From Clostridiales bacterium (GTDB taxonomy: Bacteria > Bacillota_A > Clostridia > Oscillospirales > Oscillospiraceae): DNA of 10,530 nucleotides. The DNA lies in NCBI GenBank assembly GCA_019417795.1, contig DXUR01000069.1, positions 1 through 10,530 on the forward strand, in the 5' to 3' direction. Of this stretch, positions 1 through 5,366 are shown in pieces. The position numbers and the translations under genes are program-made. Below the pieces are notes generated by a model that worked only from the letters and a program-made list of their open reading frames with translations, did no database searches and was not told where the DNA came from. Within the stretch, counting starts at the first letter, position 1. Every line of letters begins with the position of its first letter.

Positions 1-351
1 CTGATGCACTGGCCGGAAGTCCGCGACCTGCTCAACCGCCATTGTGGGTATGAGATGGCAGACGATGAAATCCTGCTGCTGGAGATCGGCGGAGGGCTTT
101 ACTTTATCGCGGACATCCTTCTGCGGATGCTGACGCCGCGGGAACTCTATAACGCCATGGGTTTTCCACCGGATTACATCATCGACCGGGATTACCTGGG
201 CAACGAGTACGGGAAAACAAAGCAGGTGGCCCGGTGCGGGAACGCAGTATGCCCTCCCATGGCGATGGCCCTTGTACGGGCGAACCTGCCGGAGTGGTGC
301 AGCCGGACGATCACGACCATGGAGGAGCTGGAAAAGGCTGTGACGGCATGA
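1..351 (+). CDS. C5-cytosine DNA methyltransferase, C-terminal part (5' end outside window)
   Basis: This is the end of a DNA (cytosine-5) methyltransferase, which transfers a methyl group from S-adenosylmethionine to cytosine in a specific DNA site. The reading frame is open at the left edge, so only about 116 residues are seen. They carry the two C-terminal family motifs: motif IX (LTPRELYNAMGFPPDY, about nt 133-180) and motif X (GNAVCPPMAMAL, about nt 238-273). The catalytic PCQ motif and the target recognition domain lie upstream of the window. The stop codon overlaps the ATG of the next gene (ATGA at 348-351), so the two are probably translated together. Solitary phage methyltransferases of this type usually protect the element from host restriction; no partner restriction enzyme is visible here. 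The family call is firm; the role is inference. Confidence 0.93.
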   Translation: MMHWPEVRDLLNRHCGYEMADDEILLLEIGGGLYFIADILLRMLTPRELYNAMGFPPDYIIDRDYLGNEYGKTKQVARCGNAVCPPMAMALVRANLPEWCSRTITTMEELEKAVTA

Positions 352-1160
352 ATTTGGAGTATGTGATTTCATACAGTTACGGAAAAGATAGCGGTGCGTG
401 TATTGGGGCGTGCAGAGAATTGGGATGGCAGATTGATCGTATCGTGACTGCTGATCTATGGGCGACACCAACGATACCAGCGGAGCATCCGCGCATGGTG
501 GAATTCAAGGCCGAGGCAGATGCAATTATAAAGAGAGATTTCGGGTTGATTGTGGAGCATTTTACAACCAAATATGCTGAGAGCATTAGAGGGGAGCGGG
601 TCAGCTTTGAGGAATGCTTCTATCGGGAAATGACGGCTGGAAAATTTGTGGGGACGATAAAAGGCTTTCCAATGCAACGCGGGAATTGGTGCACCAAACT
701 GAAATTAAATGCGATCTCGCAAATGGGGCTGAATGGAGATACCTGTGTACAGTATTTGGGCATCGCAGCAGACGAGCCTGAGCGCATCGCCCGGTACATA
801 GATAGACCGGGTTATAGGTTGCCGCTTGTTGAACTGGGTTGGGATGAAGCATATTGCAGAGAGTGGTGTAAAAAGCATGGTCTACTGTCCCCAACCTATG
901 AAACAGCAACGAGGGGGGGATGTTGGTTTTGCCACAACCAAGGCGTTGACCAGCTCCGGCAACTGCGGAGAGACTATCCTGAGCTGTGGACACTGCTGCT
1001 GAAATGGGACAATGACAGTCCGGTAAGCTTCAAACCGGACGGGAGGACAGTACATGATTATGACCGGAGATTTCAACTGGAGGATGAGGGATTTATTCGT
1101 GCGGACAAACGGTTTTTCTGGAGGATGCTGGACGAGCCGTTGCAACTGCGGATGTTTTGA
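348..1160 (+). CDS. PAPS-reductase-family PP-loop ATPase (phage/DndC-like)
   Basis: A 270-aa protein of the phosphoadenosine-phosphosulfate reductase (PF01507-type) family. The N-terminus has a PP-loop, SYSYGKDS (residues 8-15), which binds ATP pyrophosphate. A WCT-K-K motif follows at 114-119, then YLGIAADEPERI (136-147) and a Cys pair, GCWFC (191-195). The last motif differs from the ECG-H end of true CysH enzymes and is closer to the Cys-pair form of DndC-like and phage homologues, so assimilatory sulfate reduction is unlikely. Adenylation or sulfur transfer on a nucleic acid or a small molecule is possible. The frame extends upstream to 234, but ATG 348 is chosen because it overlaps the methyltransferase stop and begins just before the PP-loop strand. 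Base composition is lower in G+C than most of the window (29 of 60 at 541-600, against 43 of 60 at 4681-4740), suggesting separate acquisition. The substrate is unknown. Confidence 0.85.
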   Translation: MNLEYVISYSYGKDSGACIGACRELGWQIDRIVTADLWATPTIPAEHPRMVEFKAEADAIIKRDFGLIVEHFTTKYAESIRGERVSFEECFYREMTAGKFVGTIKGFPMQRGNWCTKLKLNAISQMGLNGDTCVQYLGIAADEPERIARYIDRPGYRLPLVELGWDEAYCREWCKKHGLLSPTYETATRGGCWFCHNQGVDQLRQLRRDYPELWTLLLKWDNDSPVSFKPDGRTVHDYDRRFQLEDEGFIRADKRFFWRMLDEPLQLRMF

Positions 1161-1178
1161 GGAGATGGGGGTGATTTG

Positions 1179-1406
1179 ATGGAGTGCTATTACTGCAAAG
1201 CAAAGGAACACTGCATAGCTGCGGCACAGCCGGGGTCAATGGTGTGCCTGGTGAACCGCATGAGATATGGAGGCACACACGCGGACGATCAGCCGCCCCG
1301 TCAGGACGGAGGCTTTTGTCAATACTGCGGCCAGCCGCTGCGGGAGATCGGACGGGAACGGTTCTGCAACAATGTGAACTGCCGGAACCGGTATGTGAGC
1401 GTGTGA
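1179..1406 (+). CDS. small double Cys-cluster (zinc-ribbon-like) protein
   Basis: A 75-aa protein with two cysteine clusters. The N-terminal one has C3, C6, C12 and C23; the C-terminal one has FCQYCGQ (C47, C50) and FCNNVNC (C63, C68), a CxxC...CxxxxC zinc-ribbon pattern. It probably binds zinc; no enzymatic motif is seen. A TTG just before the ATG could extend it by one residue, but ATG 1179 is preferred, with the G-rich GGAGATGGGGG (1161-1171) upstream as a binding site. It follows the PP-loop gene by 18 nt and leads a run of tiny genes that continues to 2822. Function unknown; an accessory or host-takeover role is only a guess. Confidence 0.7.
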   Translation: MECYYCKAKEHCIAAAQPGSMVCLVNRMRYGGTHADDQPPRQDGGFCQYCGQPLREIGRERFCNNVNCRNRYVSV

Positions 1407-1423
1407 CGGGAGGCGGTTGTGGC

Positions 1424-1615
1424 ATGAGTAAAAAGAATATGCGCCGTATCTCTATTCTGGTAACGGCGCAGACGGCAAAGAACCTGGAACGGCTGGCTTC
1501 CATGTGCGGATACCGAGAAATCGGGATGGTCGTGGACAAGCTGACCAGAGAAAAAATGATCTCCCTGCATACGGACGCTCTGATGCCGGGGGAAAGAAAG
1601 GGGAAACAGATATGA
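1424..1615 (+). CDS. small ribbon-helix-helix-like DNA-binding protein
   Basis: A 63-aa basic protein beginning MSKKNMRRISILVTAQTAKN. A short beta-strand-like segment (RRISILVTA, residues 7-15) is followed by two predicted helices (about 16-28 and 33-46) separated by a GYREIG turn. This matches the layout of ribbon-helix-helix (Arc/CopG-type) repressors. The start is fixed by GGGAGG at 1408-1413, about 10 nt before ATG 1424; a longer in-frame extension to 1184 would run through the previous gene in another frame and is rejected. Its stop overlaps the next start (ATGA at 1612-1615). It may bind DNA locally as an autoregulator. Family assignment is by pattern only. Confidence 0.6.
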   Translation: MSKKNMRRISILVTAQTAKNLERLASMCGYREIGMVVDKLTREKMISLHTDALMPGERKGKQI

Positions 1616-1731
1616 GATACCGGTGTAACTGCCCGGAATATGAGGAGCGGCCCTGTGACAACCCGAACGAGGAATTGGAGTGCGAGGAGTGCCAGCATGG
1701 AAAGCCGGAGGAAAGCGAGGAGCAGAGATGA
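1612..1731 (+). CDS. 39-aa acidic Cys-rich mini-protein
   Basis: A 39-residue protein beginning MRYRCNCPEYEERPC, with five cysteines (C5, C7, C15, C24, C27) and a strongly acidic tail rich in Glu. The CxC and CxxC spacing could hold one metal ion. It is supported mainly by position: its ATG overlaps the stop of the upstream gene (ATGA) and its own stop overlaps the next start (ATGA at 1728-1731), with AAAGGGG upstream as a likely ribosome binding site. No known family is recognised. It is short enough that protein expression is uncertain. Confidence 0.5.
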   Translation: MRYRCNCPEYEERPCDNPNEELECEECQHGKPEESEEQR

Positions 1732-1949
1732 ACGAGAAAACAGTTTACACCTGCACAGATCAGGAGCATGACGCCTGGGTGTGCGGGAAGTGCGGATACA
1801 TAGAGAACTTTGAGGCGGACGGCCCGGAGGAAAACGGGTGGCACTTCTGTCCTGCCTGCGGGCGGGAAATCGTGATTGCGGATGAAACATCAGAGCTAAC
1901 GAAAAAACAATGGGACTGGATCATGGGACGGTTCAGCCGTGCAGAGTAG
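1728..1949 (+). CDS. zinc-ribbon protein, hypothetical
   Basis: A 73-aa protein with a clear zinc-ribbon: C19-x2-C22 (VCGKCGY) and C41-x2-C44 (FCPACGR), separated by 18 residues, plus an extra C9. This type of fold usually mediates protein or nucleic-acid contacts. The C-terminus (about 54-73, with WDWIMGRF) looks like a short amphipathic helix. The start ATG 1728 overlaps the preceding stop by ATGA, with GGAG further upstream. Function unknown; it belongs to the same run of Cys-rich genes. Confidence 0.65.
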   Translation: MNEKTVYTCTDQEHDAWVCGKCGYIENFEADGPEENGWHFCPACGREIVIADETSELTKKQWDWIMGRFSRAE

Positions 1950-1965
1950 ACAAGGAGGCCGGGAG

Positions 1966-2187
1966 ATGACTGGAAACGAGCTGTGTCCATTCAATAACGC
2001 CAACTGTATGTGCCAGTTTTGTACGGAGCCATGCAACAATGGGCTGAACTGCTGGGAGTGCAAAAGCAAAGGCGAACAGGTTCACAGCGTCTACCTCTGC
2101 ACGGGGTTCAAAGGAGACCTGAACAGGTATCTTGGAAACTGGAAAGCGCACCGGATGGAGAGAGAAAATGAGCCGGAGAAAAGATAA
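1966..2187 (+). CDS. Cys-rich hypothetical protein (8 Cys in 73 aa)
   Basis: A 73-aa protein whose first 45 residues hold eight cysteines: C7, C14, C16, C19, C23, C29, C32 and C45, including the segment CMCQFCTEPC. The tail is basic and charged. The start is set by AAGGAGG (1952-1958) 7 nt before ATG 1966; an in-frame upstream ATG at 1939 lies inside the previous gene and has no such site. It may bind one or two zinc ions or an iron-sulfur cluster, but no family is recognised. Its 3' end overlaps the next gene by 20 nt. Confidence 0.65.
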   Translation: MTGNELCPFNNANCMCQFCTEPCNNGLNCWECKSKGEQVHSVYLCTGFKGDLNRYLGNWKAHRMERENEPEKR

Positions 2188-2383
2188 CCCATCCCGCTGG
2201 CGGGTATGGCCCAAAGAGAAAAAGACCAGGAAGCCAGCGGACAAGCGGGATACAGAGGAGCTGGTGCGGTGCAAAGAGTGCTGCCACCTGGAGATCACTG
2301 GCTGTTACGGGGAATGTGGCCGGGGCTACCTGGGCATTGTGCGCCCGGATTATTATTGCGGCCGGGGAGAACGAAAGAAATGA
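2168..2383 (+). CDS. basic N-terminus plus Cys cluster, hypothetical
   Basis: A 71-aa protein with a very basic, low-complexity first half (about residues 1-30, rich in Arg, Lys and Trp) and a Cys cluster in the second half: C35, C38, C39, C46, C50, C64 (VRCKECCH, GCYGECGRG). Similar short Cys patterns occur in many hypothetical proteins of Clostridia phages, by recollection. The start ATG 2168 has GGAGAG directly upstream. Its stop overlaps the next start (ATGA at 2380-2383). Function unknown; a basic arm with a zinc knuckle would suit nucleic-acid binding, but that is inference. Confidence 0.6.
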   Translation: MSRRKDNPSRWRVWPKEKKTRKPADKRDTEELVRCKECCHLEITGCYGECGRGYLGIVRPDYYCGRGERKK

Positions 2384-2532
2384 AAATGTTTTTTATAAAA
2401 CTGTCCGTGTTCACAGTTGAGATAGCTGCGCTTACTGTTCTGTGCAACAAAATGGGGGCAGACCCGACATGGTGTTTGTTGGGGTTATGGGTGTGGAAAG
2501 ACCTGTCAGAAACGATGAAGAATGAGGGTTGA
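2380..2532 (+). CDS. 50-aa small membrane protein
   Basis: A 50-aa protein beginning MKMFFIKLSVFTVEIAALTV. Residues 4-23 form a hydrophobic stretch long enough for one membrane helix, and residues 30-39 (WCLLGLWVW) are a second, shorter hydrophobic patch. No catalytic motif is seen. The ATG overlaps the stop of the upstream gene (ATGA), with GGGGAG (2363-2368) upstream. It is the only membrane-like protein in this run. A small phage membrane protein acting on the host envelope is possible but unsupported. Confidence 0.5.
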   Translation: MKMFFIKLSVFTVEIAALTVLCNKMGADPTWCLLGLWVWKDLSETMKNEG

Positions 2533-2537
2533 ATGTG

Positions 2538-2822
2538 ATGTACAGTTTTCGGAAAGCGTTTTTTCCTACGCCGGAGGAAGAAGCGGAAATGTGCCGGGCG
2601 GCGATCAAGCTGCACGAGGAGCAGATCGGGGACTGTTCCACTTGCGTAAATCTTGACCGTTCCACGGAGCCGGGGTTTGTAACGGACTACGGAGGGTGCC
2701 GCATGGGGAAAGCGTTTTTTGCAGAAAAGGCGTGCGGCCTTGTAGACCATGTTTGCGATGGCTACACAGAGGAACGCGGGCTGGTGGAGTGGGCGCGGGC
2801 GCGTTTGGCAGAGCTTGCATAA
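2538..2822 (+). CDS. 94-aa Cys-containing hypothetical protein
   Basis: A 94-aa protein with six cysteines: C19, C33-x2-C36 (GDCSTCVN), C54, C66 and C73, flanked by helical N- and C-terminal parts. The frame is also open from TTG 2529 and GTG 2535. ATG 2538 is preferred because GAGGG at 2524-2528 lies 9 nt before it, while it would almost touch the TTG. The gene closes the mini-gene run. The stop at 2820-2822 is followed by the structured non-coding region. No family is recognised; metal binding by the Cys pairs is likely. Confidence 0.65.
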   Translation: MYSFRKAFFPTPEEEAEMCRAAIKLHEEQIGDCSTCVNLDRSTEPGFVTDYGGCRMGKAFFAEKACGLVDHVCDGYTEERGLVEWARARLAELA

Positions 2823-3006
2823 TGCGGGTGAGAAGTTAGAAGCTGCTGGGCGTGGAGCGGAGGAGACAATTTAGCGAGCGGCAGCGGTCGCGCCGGTGAT
2901 CGGCGCGGCCTTGCCGGTTGAGAAAACTCCTGTGCCTGCCTGACGGCGGGCAAAAAATAAAGTCGGCGAGGGCCGACAATGGGCTGGTATATCAGCGTTA
3001 AGTTAA

Positions 3007-3051
3007 GGGACAGGCCACCGGGAGAGGTGGAAGCCCAGGAGGGACAGGCCA
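3007..3051 (+). repeat. 11-bp direct repeat GGGACAGGCCA, two copies
   Basis: Identical copies at 3007-3017 and 3041-3051, start to start 34 bp. The first copy runs into the hairpin at 3015-3030 and the second into the hairpin at 3047-3062, so each repeat leads into a stem. Confidence 0.7.
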
Positions 3052-3087
3052 AAAGGTTGGCCGGACAGGAAAGAGAATGTTGTTGAG

Positions 3088-3114
3088 CGGAAGCAAGGCC
3101 CGCCCTTGCTTCCG
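3088..3114 (+). repeat. perfect 11-bp inverted repeat (hairpin) upstream of the Rep gene
   Basis: The left arm CGGAAGCAAGG (3088-3098) and right arm CCTTGCTTCCG (3104-3114) are exact reverse complements around a 5-nt loop, CCCGC. It is the most stable hairpin in the spacer. No run of T follows, so it is unlikely to be a terminator. Hairpins of this kind commonly present the nick site in rolling-circle origins, but no nick site could be identified. Confidence 0.75.
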
Positions 3115-3116
3115 GT

Positions 3117-3130
3117 AATCAGCAATCAGC
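3117..3130 (+). repeat. tandem 7-bp repeat AATCAGC x2 (iteron-like)
   Basis: Two head-to-tail copies of AATCAGC begin 3 nt after the 27-nt hairpin. Short tandem repeats next to a hairpin are the usual binding site of rolling-circle initiators. Two copies is few, so chance is not excluded. Confidence 0.45.
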
Positions 3131-3215
3131 ACCAAGCGCAGGCTGGGTCAAGGGAAAGGGTGGAGATTTCCGGCAGGAAATACGACCCGGCCTTGACACA
3201 GACGGAGCGGGTGCT

Positions 3216-4091
3216 ATGGGGAGGGGTGAGGTTGTGGGCCTGTATTACCGAGAACAAAAGCATATCTGCGGCAAGGACTACGACACAGCCCCATACATGG
3301 AGGTCGATCTATACCATGTCTCAGCCAAGAAGCATAAGGCGTCACGCCGGGCAAAGAAAAAAGAAGCATCCTCTCTGGCGCAGCAGACCTACAACGACAA
3401 CCGGGCCAAGCGCTACCATGTGCAGCTCGTCAACACCAACTTCGGAAAAGGGGATTTCTCCTGGACTGGGACATACGACGACGATCATCTGCCGGAGCCG
3501 GGGGACACACACAGGGCCGACCTGGATTTTACGAACTACATCAAGCGGCTTTACCGGTGGTGTGACAGGAACGGGGTGCAGCGCCCCAAGTGGGTGGCGG
3601 CGACGGAGTACACCACAATCACGGAGGACGGGAAAGTTTGTGGCCGCCATCATCACCACGCGATTATCCAGCACACGGAGGGCTTGACCAGGGATGTGTT
3701 GGAAGAACTGTGGAGCGTAAACGGGAAAAGAATAGGCTTGACGCGCGGGGAATACCTGGATGTTGACCATGGCAGCGTGGAAAGTCTTGTGCGATACATC
3801 AGCAAGAACAAGCGGTGCGCCCGGAGCTGGAGACAGAGCCGGGGCCTGGAGAAACCAAAGACACCTCCGCCCAATGACAGCAAGTGGAGCCGCCGGAAGC
3901 TGGACGAGGCCAGCACCATGTACATAGACGACACGGAATTTTGGGAGAAGAAGTATCCAGGGTACACCCTGAACCGGGTGGAAACCAAAGTGAGCGACGG
4001 GGGTATGCGCCACACAATCGTGATCTTGCGCCGTGCCGAATGCTGGCATGGGCGTGGGAATATCAAACAGACGAGGAGGAGACCTGTATGA
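3216..4091 (+). CDS. rolling-circle replication initiator, HUH endonuclease (ORF2/G2P-like)
   Basis: A 291-aa HUH-superfamily Rep protein, expected to nick one DNA strand and stay joined to the 5' end through a tyrosine. Motif I is FSWTGTYDDDHLP (residues 81-93). Motif II is GRHHHHAII (143-151), with H146 and H148 as the likely metal ligands. Motif III is VRYISKNKR (192-200), with Y194 as the probable single catalytic tyrosine. The Arg/Trp-rich tail (CARSWRQSRG, then KWSRRKLDEA) is also typical of the replication-associated ORF2/G2P group. The first 70 residues are basic. ATG 3216 has GGAG about 9 nt upstream; GTG 3234, behind GGGGAGGGGTGAGG, is an alternative start. The stop overlaps the next ATG (ATGA at 4088-4091). 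The adjacent hairpin region is the natural candidate substrate. The family call is strong; the actual replication mode is inference. Confidence 0.88.
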   Translation: MGRGEVVGLYYREQKHICGKDYDTAPYMEVDLYHVSAKKHKASRRAKKKEASSLAQQTYNDNRAKRYHVQLVNTNFGKGDFSWTGTYDDDHLPEPGDTHRADLDFTNYIKRLYRWCDRNGVQRPKWVAATEYTTITEDGKVCGRHHHHAIIQHTEGLTRDVLEELWSVNGKRIGLTRGEYLDVDHGSVESLVRYISKNKRCARSWRQSRGLEKPKTPPPNDSKWSRRKLDEASTMYIDDTEFWEKKYPGYTLNRVETKVSDGGMRHTIVILRRAECWHGRGNIKQTRRRPV

Positions 4092-4624
4092 CAAACAAGG
4101 AACGGTTCAAGGAAATTTTCATATCCCAGGTGACGAGGCCGGGGGCGGCAGACCTGCTGGCCTGGCTTGGAACCACGGACTTTTTCGAGGCACCGGCCAG
4201 CACACGCTTTCACGGGGCATATCCCGGTGGGCTGGTGGAACACAGTCTGAATGTATATTATGCCCTGCTCGGACAGTCTACCATCCGGGAGTACGGCGGG
4301 GAGAGTGTCGCCGTCGTGGCGCTGCTGCATGATGTCTGCAAAACCGGCTATTACCGCAGGGAGCGGGACGGAAAGTACAGCGTGAAAGACCAGCTGCCGA
4401 TGGGGCATGGGGAAAAGTCTGTGTATCTGGTGATGAAGTTCATGGACTTGACTGACGAGGAGGCCCTTGCTATCCGCTGGCACATGGGGGCTTATGACGA
4501 TGCTTTCCGGGGCGGGAGCCGGGCGCTGAACGAAGCACAGGACAAATGCGCCCTTGTGCTGGCCCTGCACCACGCCGATATGCAGGCGACACAGGAAGAA
4601 AAACGGCGGGAGGGCATTTTGTGA
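4088..4624 (+). CDS. HD-domain phosphohydrolase
   Basis: A 178-aa protein of the HD superfamily, metal-dependent phosphohydrolases acting on nucleotides or nucleic acids. The ligand set is visible: YPGGLVEHS (H52), LLHDVCKTG (H81-D82), MGHGEKS (H107), RWHMG (H132) and LHHAD (D164). The order and spacing resemble the YhaM-like and small phage HD proteins. No OB-fold or other extra domain is present, so it is a stand-alone HD domain. Its ATG overlaps the Rep stop and its TGA shares one base with the next ATG (TGATG at 4622-4626), so the Rep, HD and nuclease genes form one translationally coupled unit. A role in nucleotide pool control or 3'-end trimming during replication is inferred from position. 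The substrate is not predictable from sequence. Confidence 0.85.
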   Translation: MTNKERFKEIFISQVTRPGAADLLAWLGTTDFFEAPASTRFHGAYPGGLVEHSLNVYYALLGQSTIREYGGESVAVVALLHDVCKTGYYRRERDGKYSVKDQLPMGHGEKSVYLVMKFMDLTDEEALAIRWHMGAYDDAFRGGSRALNEAQDKCALVLALHHADMQATQEEKRREGIL

Positions 4625-5130
4625 TGGCGTTCCGTCTGGAGCTGTCCGACCTGCCGCCGCGCTACCGTGCGCAGGCGGAAGCGCAGCTCGCCAAGGGAAG
4701 AAAAAAGCGGAGCGACCCGCTGGCGGAGGCGGCACGGGCCGCGAAGATCACCGGCAAGGAGTTTGACAGCCTGGGCGAGTATGAATATTACATCGGCACC
4801 GTGGCCCCAAAGGTGGCGCGGGGTGAGATCGTGGAGTGGGAGGCCCACCCATGCTTTCCCCTGTTCCCGGCGGGACAATACGGGGCTTTGAAGCTGCGCC
4901 CGGTTCGGTATACTGCGGACTTCCGGTTGGTTTATGCAGACGGAACCGTGGAGATCGTGGAGATCAAGAGCAAGTTTGTCCGGCGGATGCAGCGGGATTA
5001 TGCCCTGCGGCGGCGGGTATTCCTGGAACAGGTGGCCCGCCCGGCTGGATGGAAATTTACGGAGATCATAACAGCGGATAGCAAAGAGGAAATTGACCGC
5101 TGGACAGAACTGACAAAGGGGGCAAAGTAG
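4624..5130 (+). CDS. DUF1064-like PD-(D/E)XK nuclease
   Basis: A 168-aa basic protein resembling the DUF1064 phage family, proposed to be small endonucleases. After a basic N-terminus (residues 1-45) comes a conserved helix, FDSLGEYEYYIG (47-58), then the core YTADFRL (96-102) and VEIVEIKS (109-116). D99, E113 and K115 form the D...ExK catalytic signature, with E52 or E54 as a possible further ligand. The family is often found in phage replication modules, where a Holliday-junction or flap-type activity has been suggested; that role is not shown here. The start ATG 4624 shares one base with the HD stop; an in-frame extension to 4546 overlaps the HD gene and is rejected. A long antisense frame covers this gene but has no recognisable content. 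Confidence 0.82.
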   Translation: MAFRLELSDLPPRYRAQAEAQLAKGRKKRSDPLAEAARAAKITGKEFDSLGEYEYYIGTVAPKVARGEIVEWEAHPCFPLFPAGQYGALKLRPVRYTADFRLVYADGTVEIVEIKSKFVRRMQRDYALRRRVFLEQVARPAGWKFTEIITADSKEEIDRWTELTKGAK

Positions 5131-5132
5131 CG

Positions 5133-5366
5133 ATGGACGAGAAGCAGAAACCCGTGTGCGGGCTGTGCCAGCGGCACCAAAAGCTGGAGACCGTGGACGG
5201 GATGGCCTTTTGGATTGAGTGGGACGAAAACGGCAGGCCGCGCCTGTGCATGGACAGCACGACTGCGGGTGGCGGGCTGAATGTGCTTTGTGTGCAGTTC
5301 TGCCCCATTTGCGGGCGGAGATGTGAAAACATTGTGGAAATGGAGGAAAACCATGGGGAAGCATAA
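5133..5366 (+). CDS. 77-aa Cys-rich (zinc-binding) hypothetical protein
   Basis: A 77-aa protein with C9-x2-C12 (VCGLCQRHQ), C39, C53 and C57-x2-C60-x3-C64 (QFCPICGRRC), so the Cys pairs at each end could form one zinc site. The centre (GMAFWIEWDENGRPRL) looks like two beta strands. It starts 2 nt after the nuclease stop, with AAAGGGGGC upstream as a likely ribosome binding site, and overlaps the next gene by 14 nt. It resembles in kind the Cys-rich mini-proteins at 1179-2822, although no clear sequence relation was seen. Function unknown. Confidence 0.68.
   Translation: MDEKQKPVCGLCQRHQKLETVDGMAFWIEWDENGRPRLCMDSTTAGGGLNVLCVQFCPICGRRCENIVEMEENHGEA

Larger units (their letters stand above)
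2823..3215 (+). other. 393-bp non-coding region with serial hairpins; candidate replication origin or structured RNA
   Basis: No coding frame here is convincing on either strand. The DNA holds a series of inverted repeats: 2886-2910 (10-bp stem, one G-T pair, loop GTGAT), 2934-2951 (7-bp, loop TGAC), 2962-2977 (6-bp, loop GAGG), 3015-3030 (5-bp), 3047-3062 (6-bp, loop AAGG) and 3088-3114 (perfect 11-bp). None is followed by a T-tract, so they are not ordinary terminators. An 11-bp direct repeat (GGGACAGGCCA at 3007-3017 and 3041-3051) and a tandem AATCAGC pair (3117-3130) are also present. The region sits immediately before an HUH replication initiator. That position suits a double-strand origin of rolling-circle replication; a structured untranslated RNA is the main alternative. 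The hairpins are seen; the function is inference. Confidence 0.55.

Noticed and set aside
2934..2960. Hairpin followed by CAAAAAATAA as a terminator
   Set aside because: The run after the stem is A, not T, on the + strand; on the - strand the T run comes before the stem. Neither direction gives a terminator.
2762..3052. A 96-aa - strand frame across the structured spacer
   Set aside because: Pro/Ser/Arg-rich, no ribosome binding site seen, and partly antisense to the 94-aa gene.
3193..3215. TTGACA (3193-3198) as a -35 box for the Rep gene
   Set aside because: No acceptable -10 box lies 16-18 bp downstream, and the Rep start follows almost at once.
2823..3215. A retron msr-msd or a CRISPR array in the spacer
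   Set aside because: No reverse transcriptase gene is adjacent and there is no regular repeat-spacer pattern; the repeats are few and irregular.
3106..3687. A 193-aa + strand frame starting in the structured spacer
   Set aside because: It overlaps the Rep gene in another frame, is Thr/Arg/Ser-rich without a domain, and its start lies inside the 3088-3114 hairpin.
3653..4735. A 360-aa open frame on the - strand
   Set aside because: Antisense to the Rep and HD genes, whose catalytic motifs are unmistakable; low-complexity Pro/Arg content and no family.
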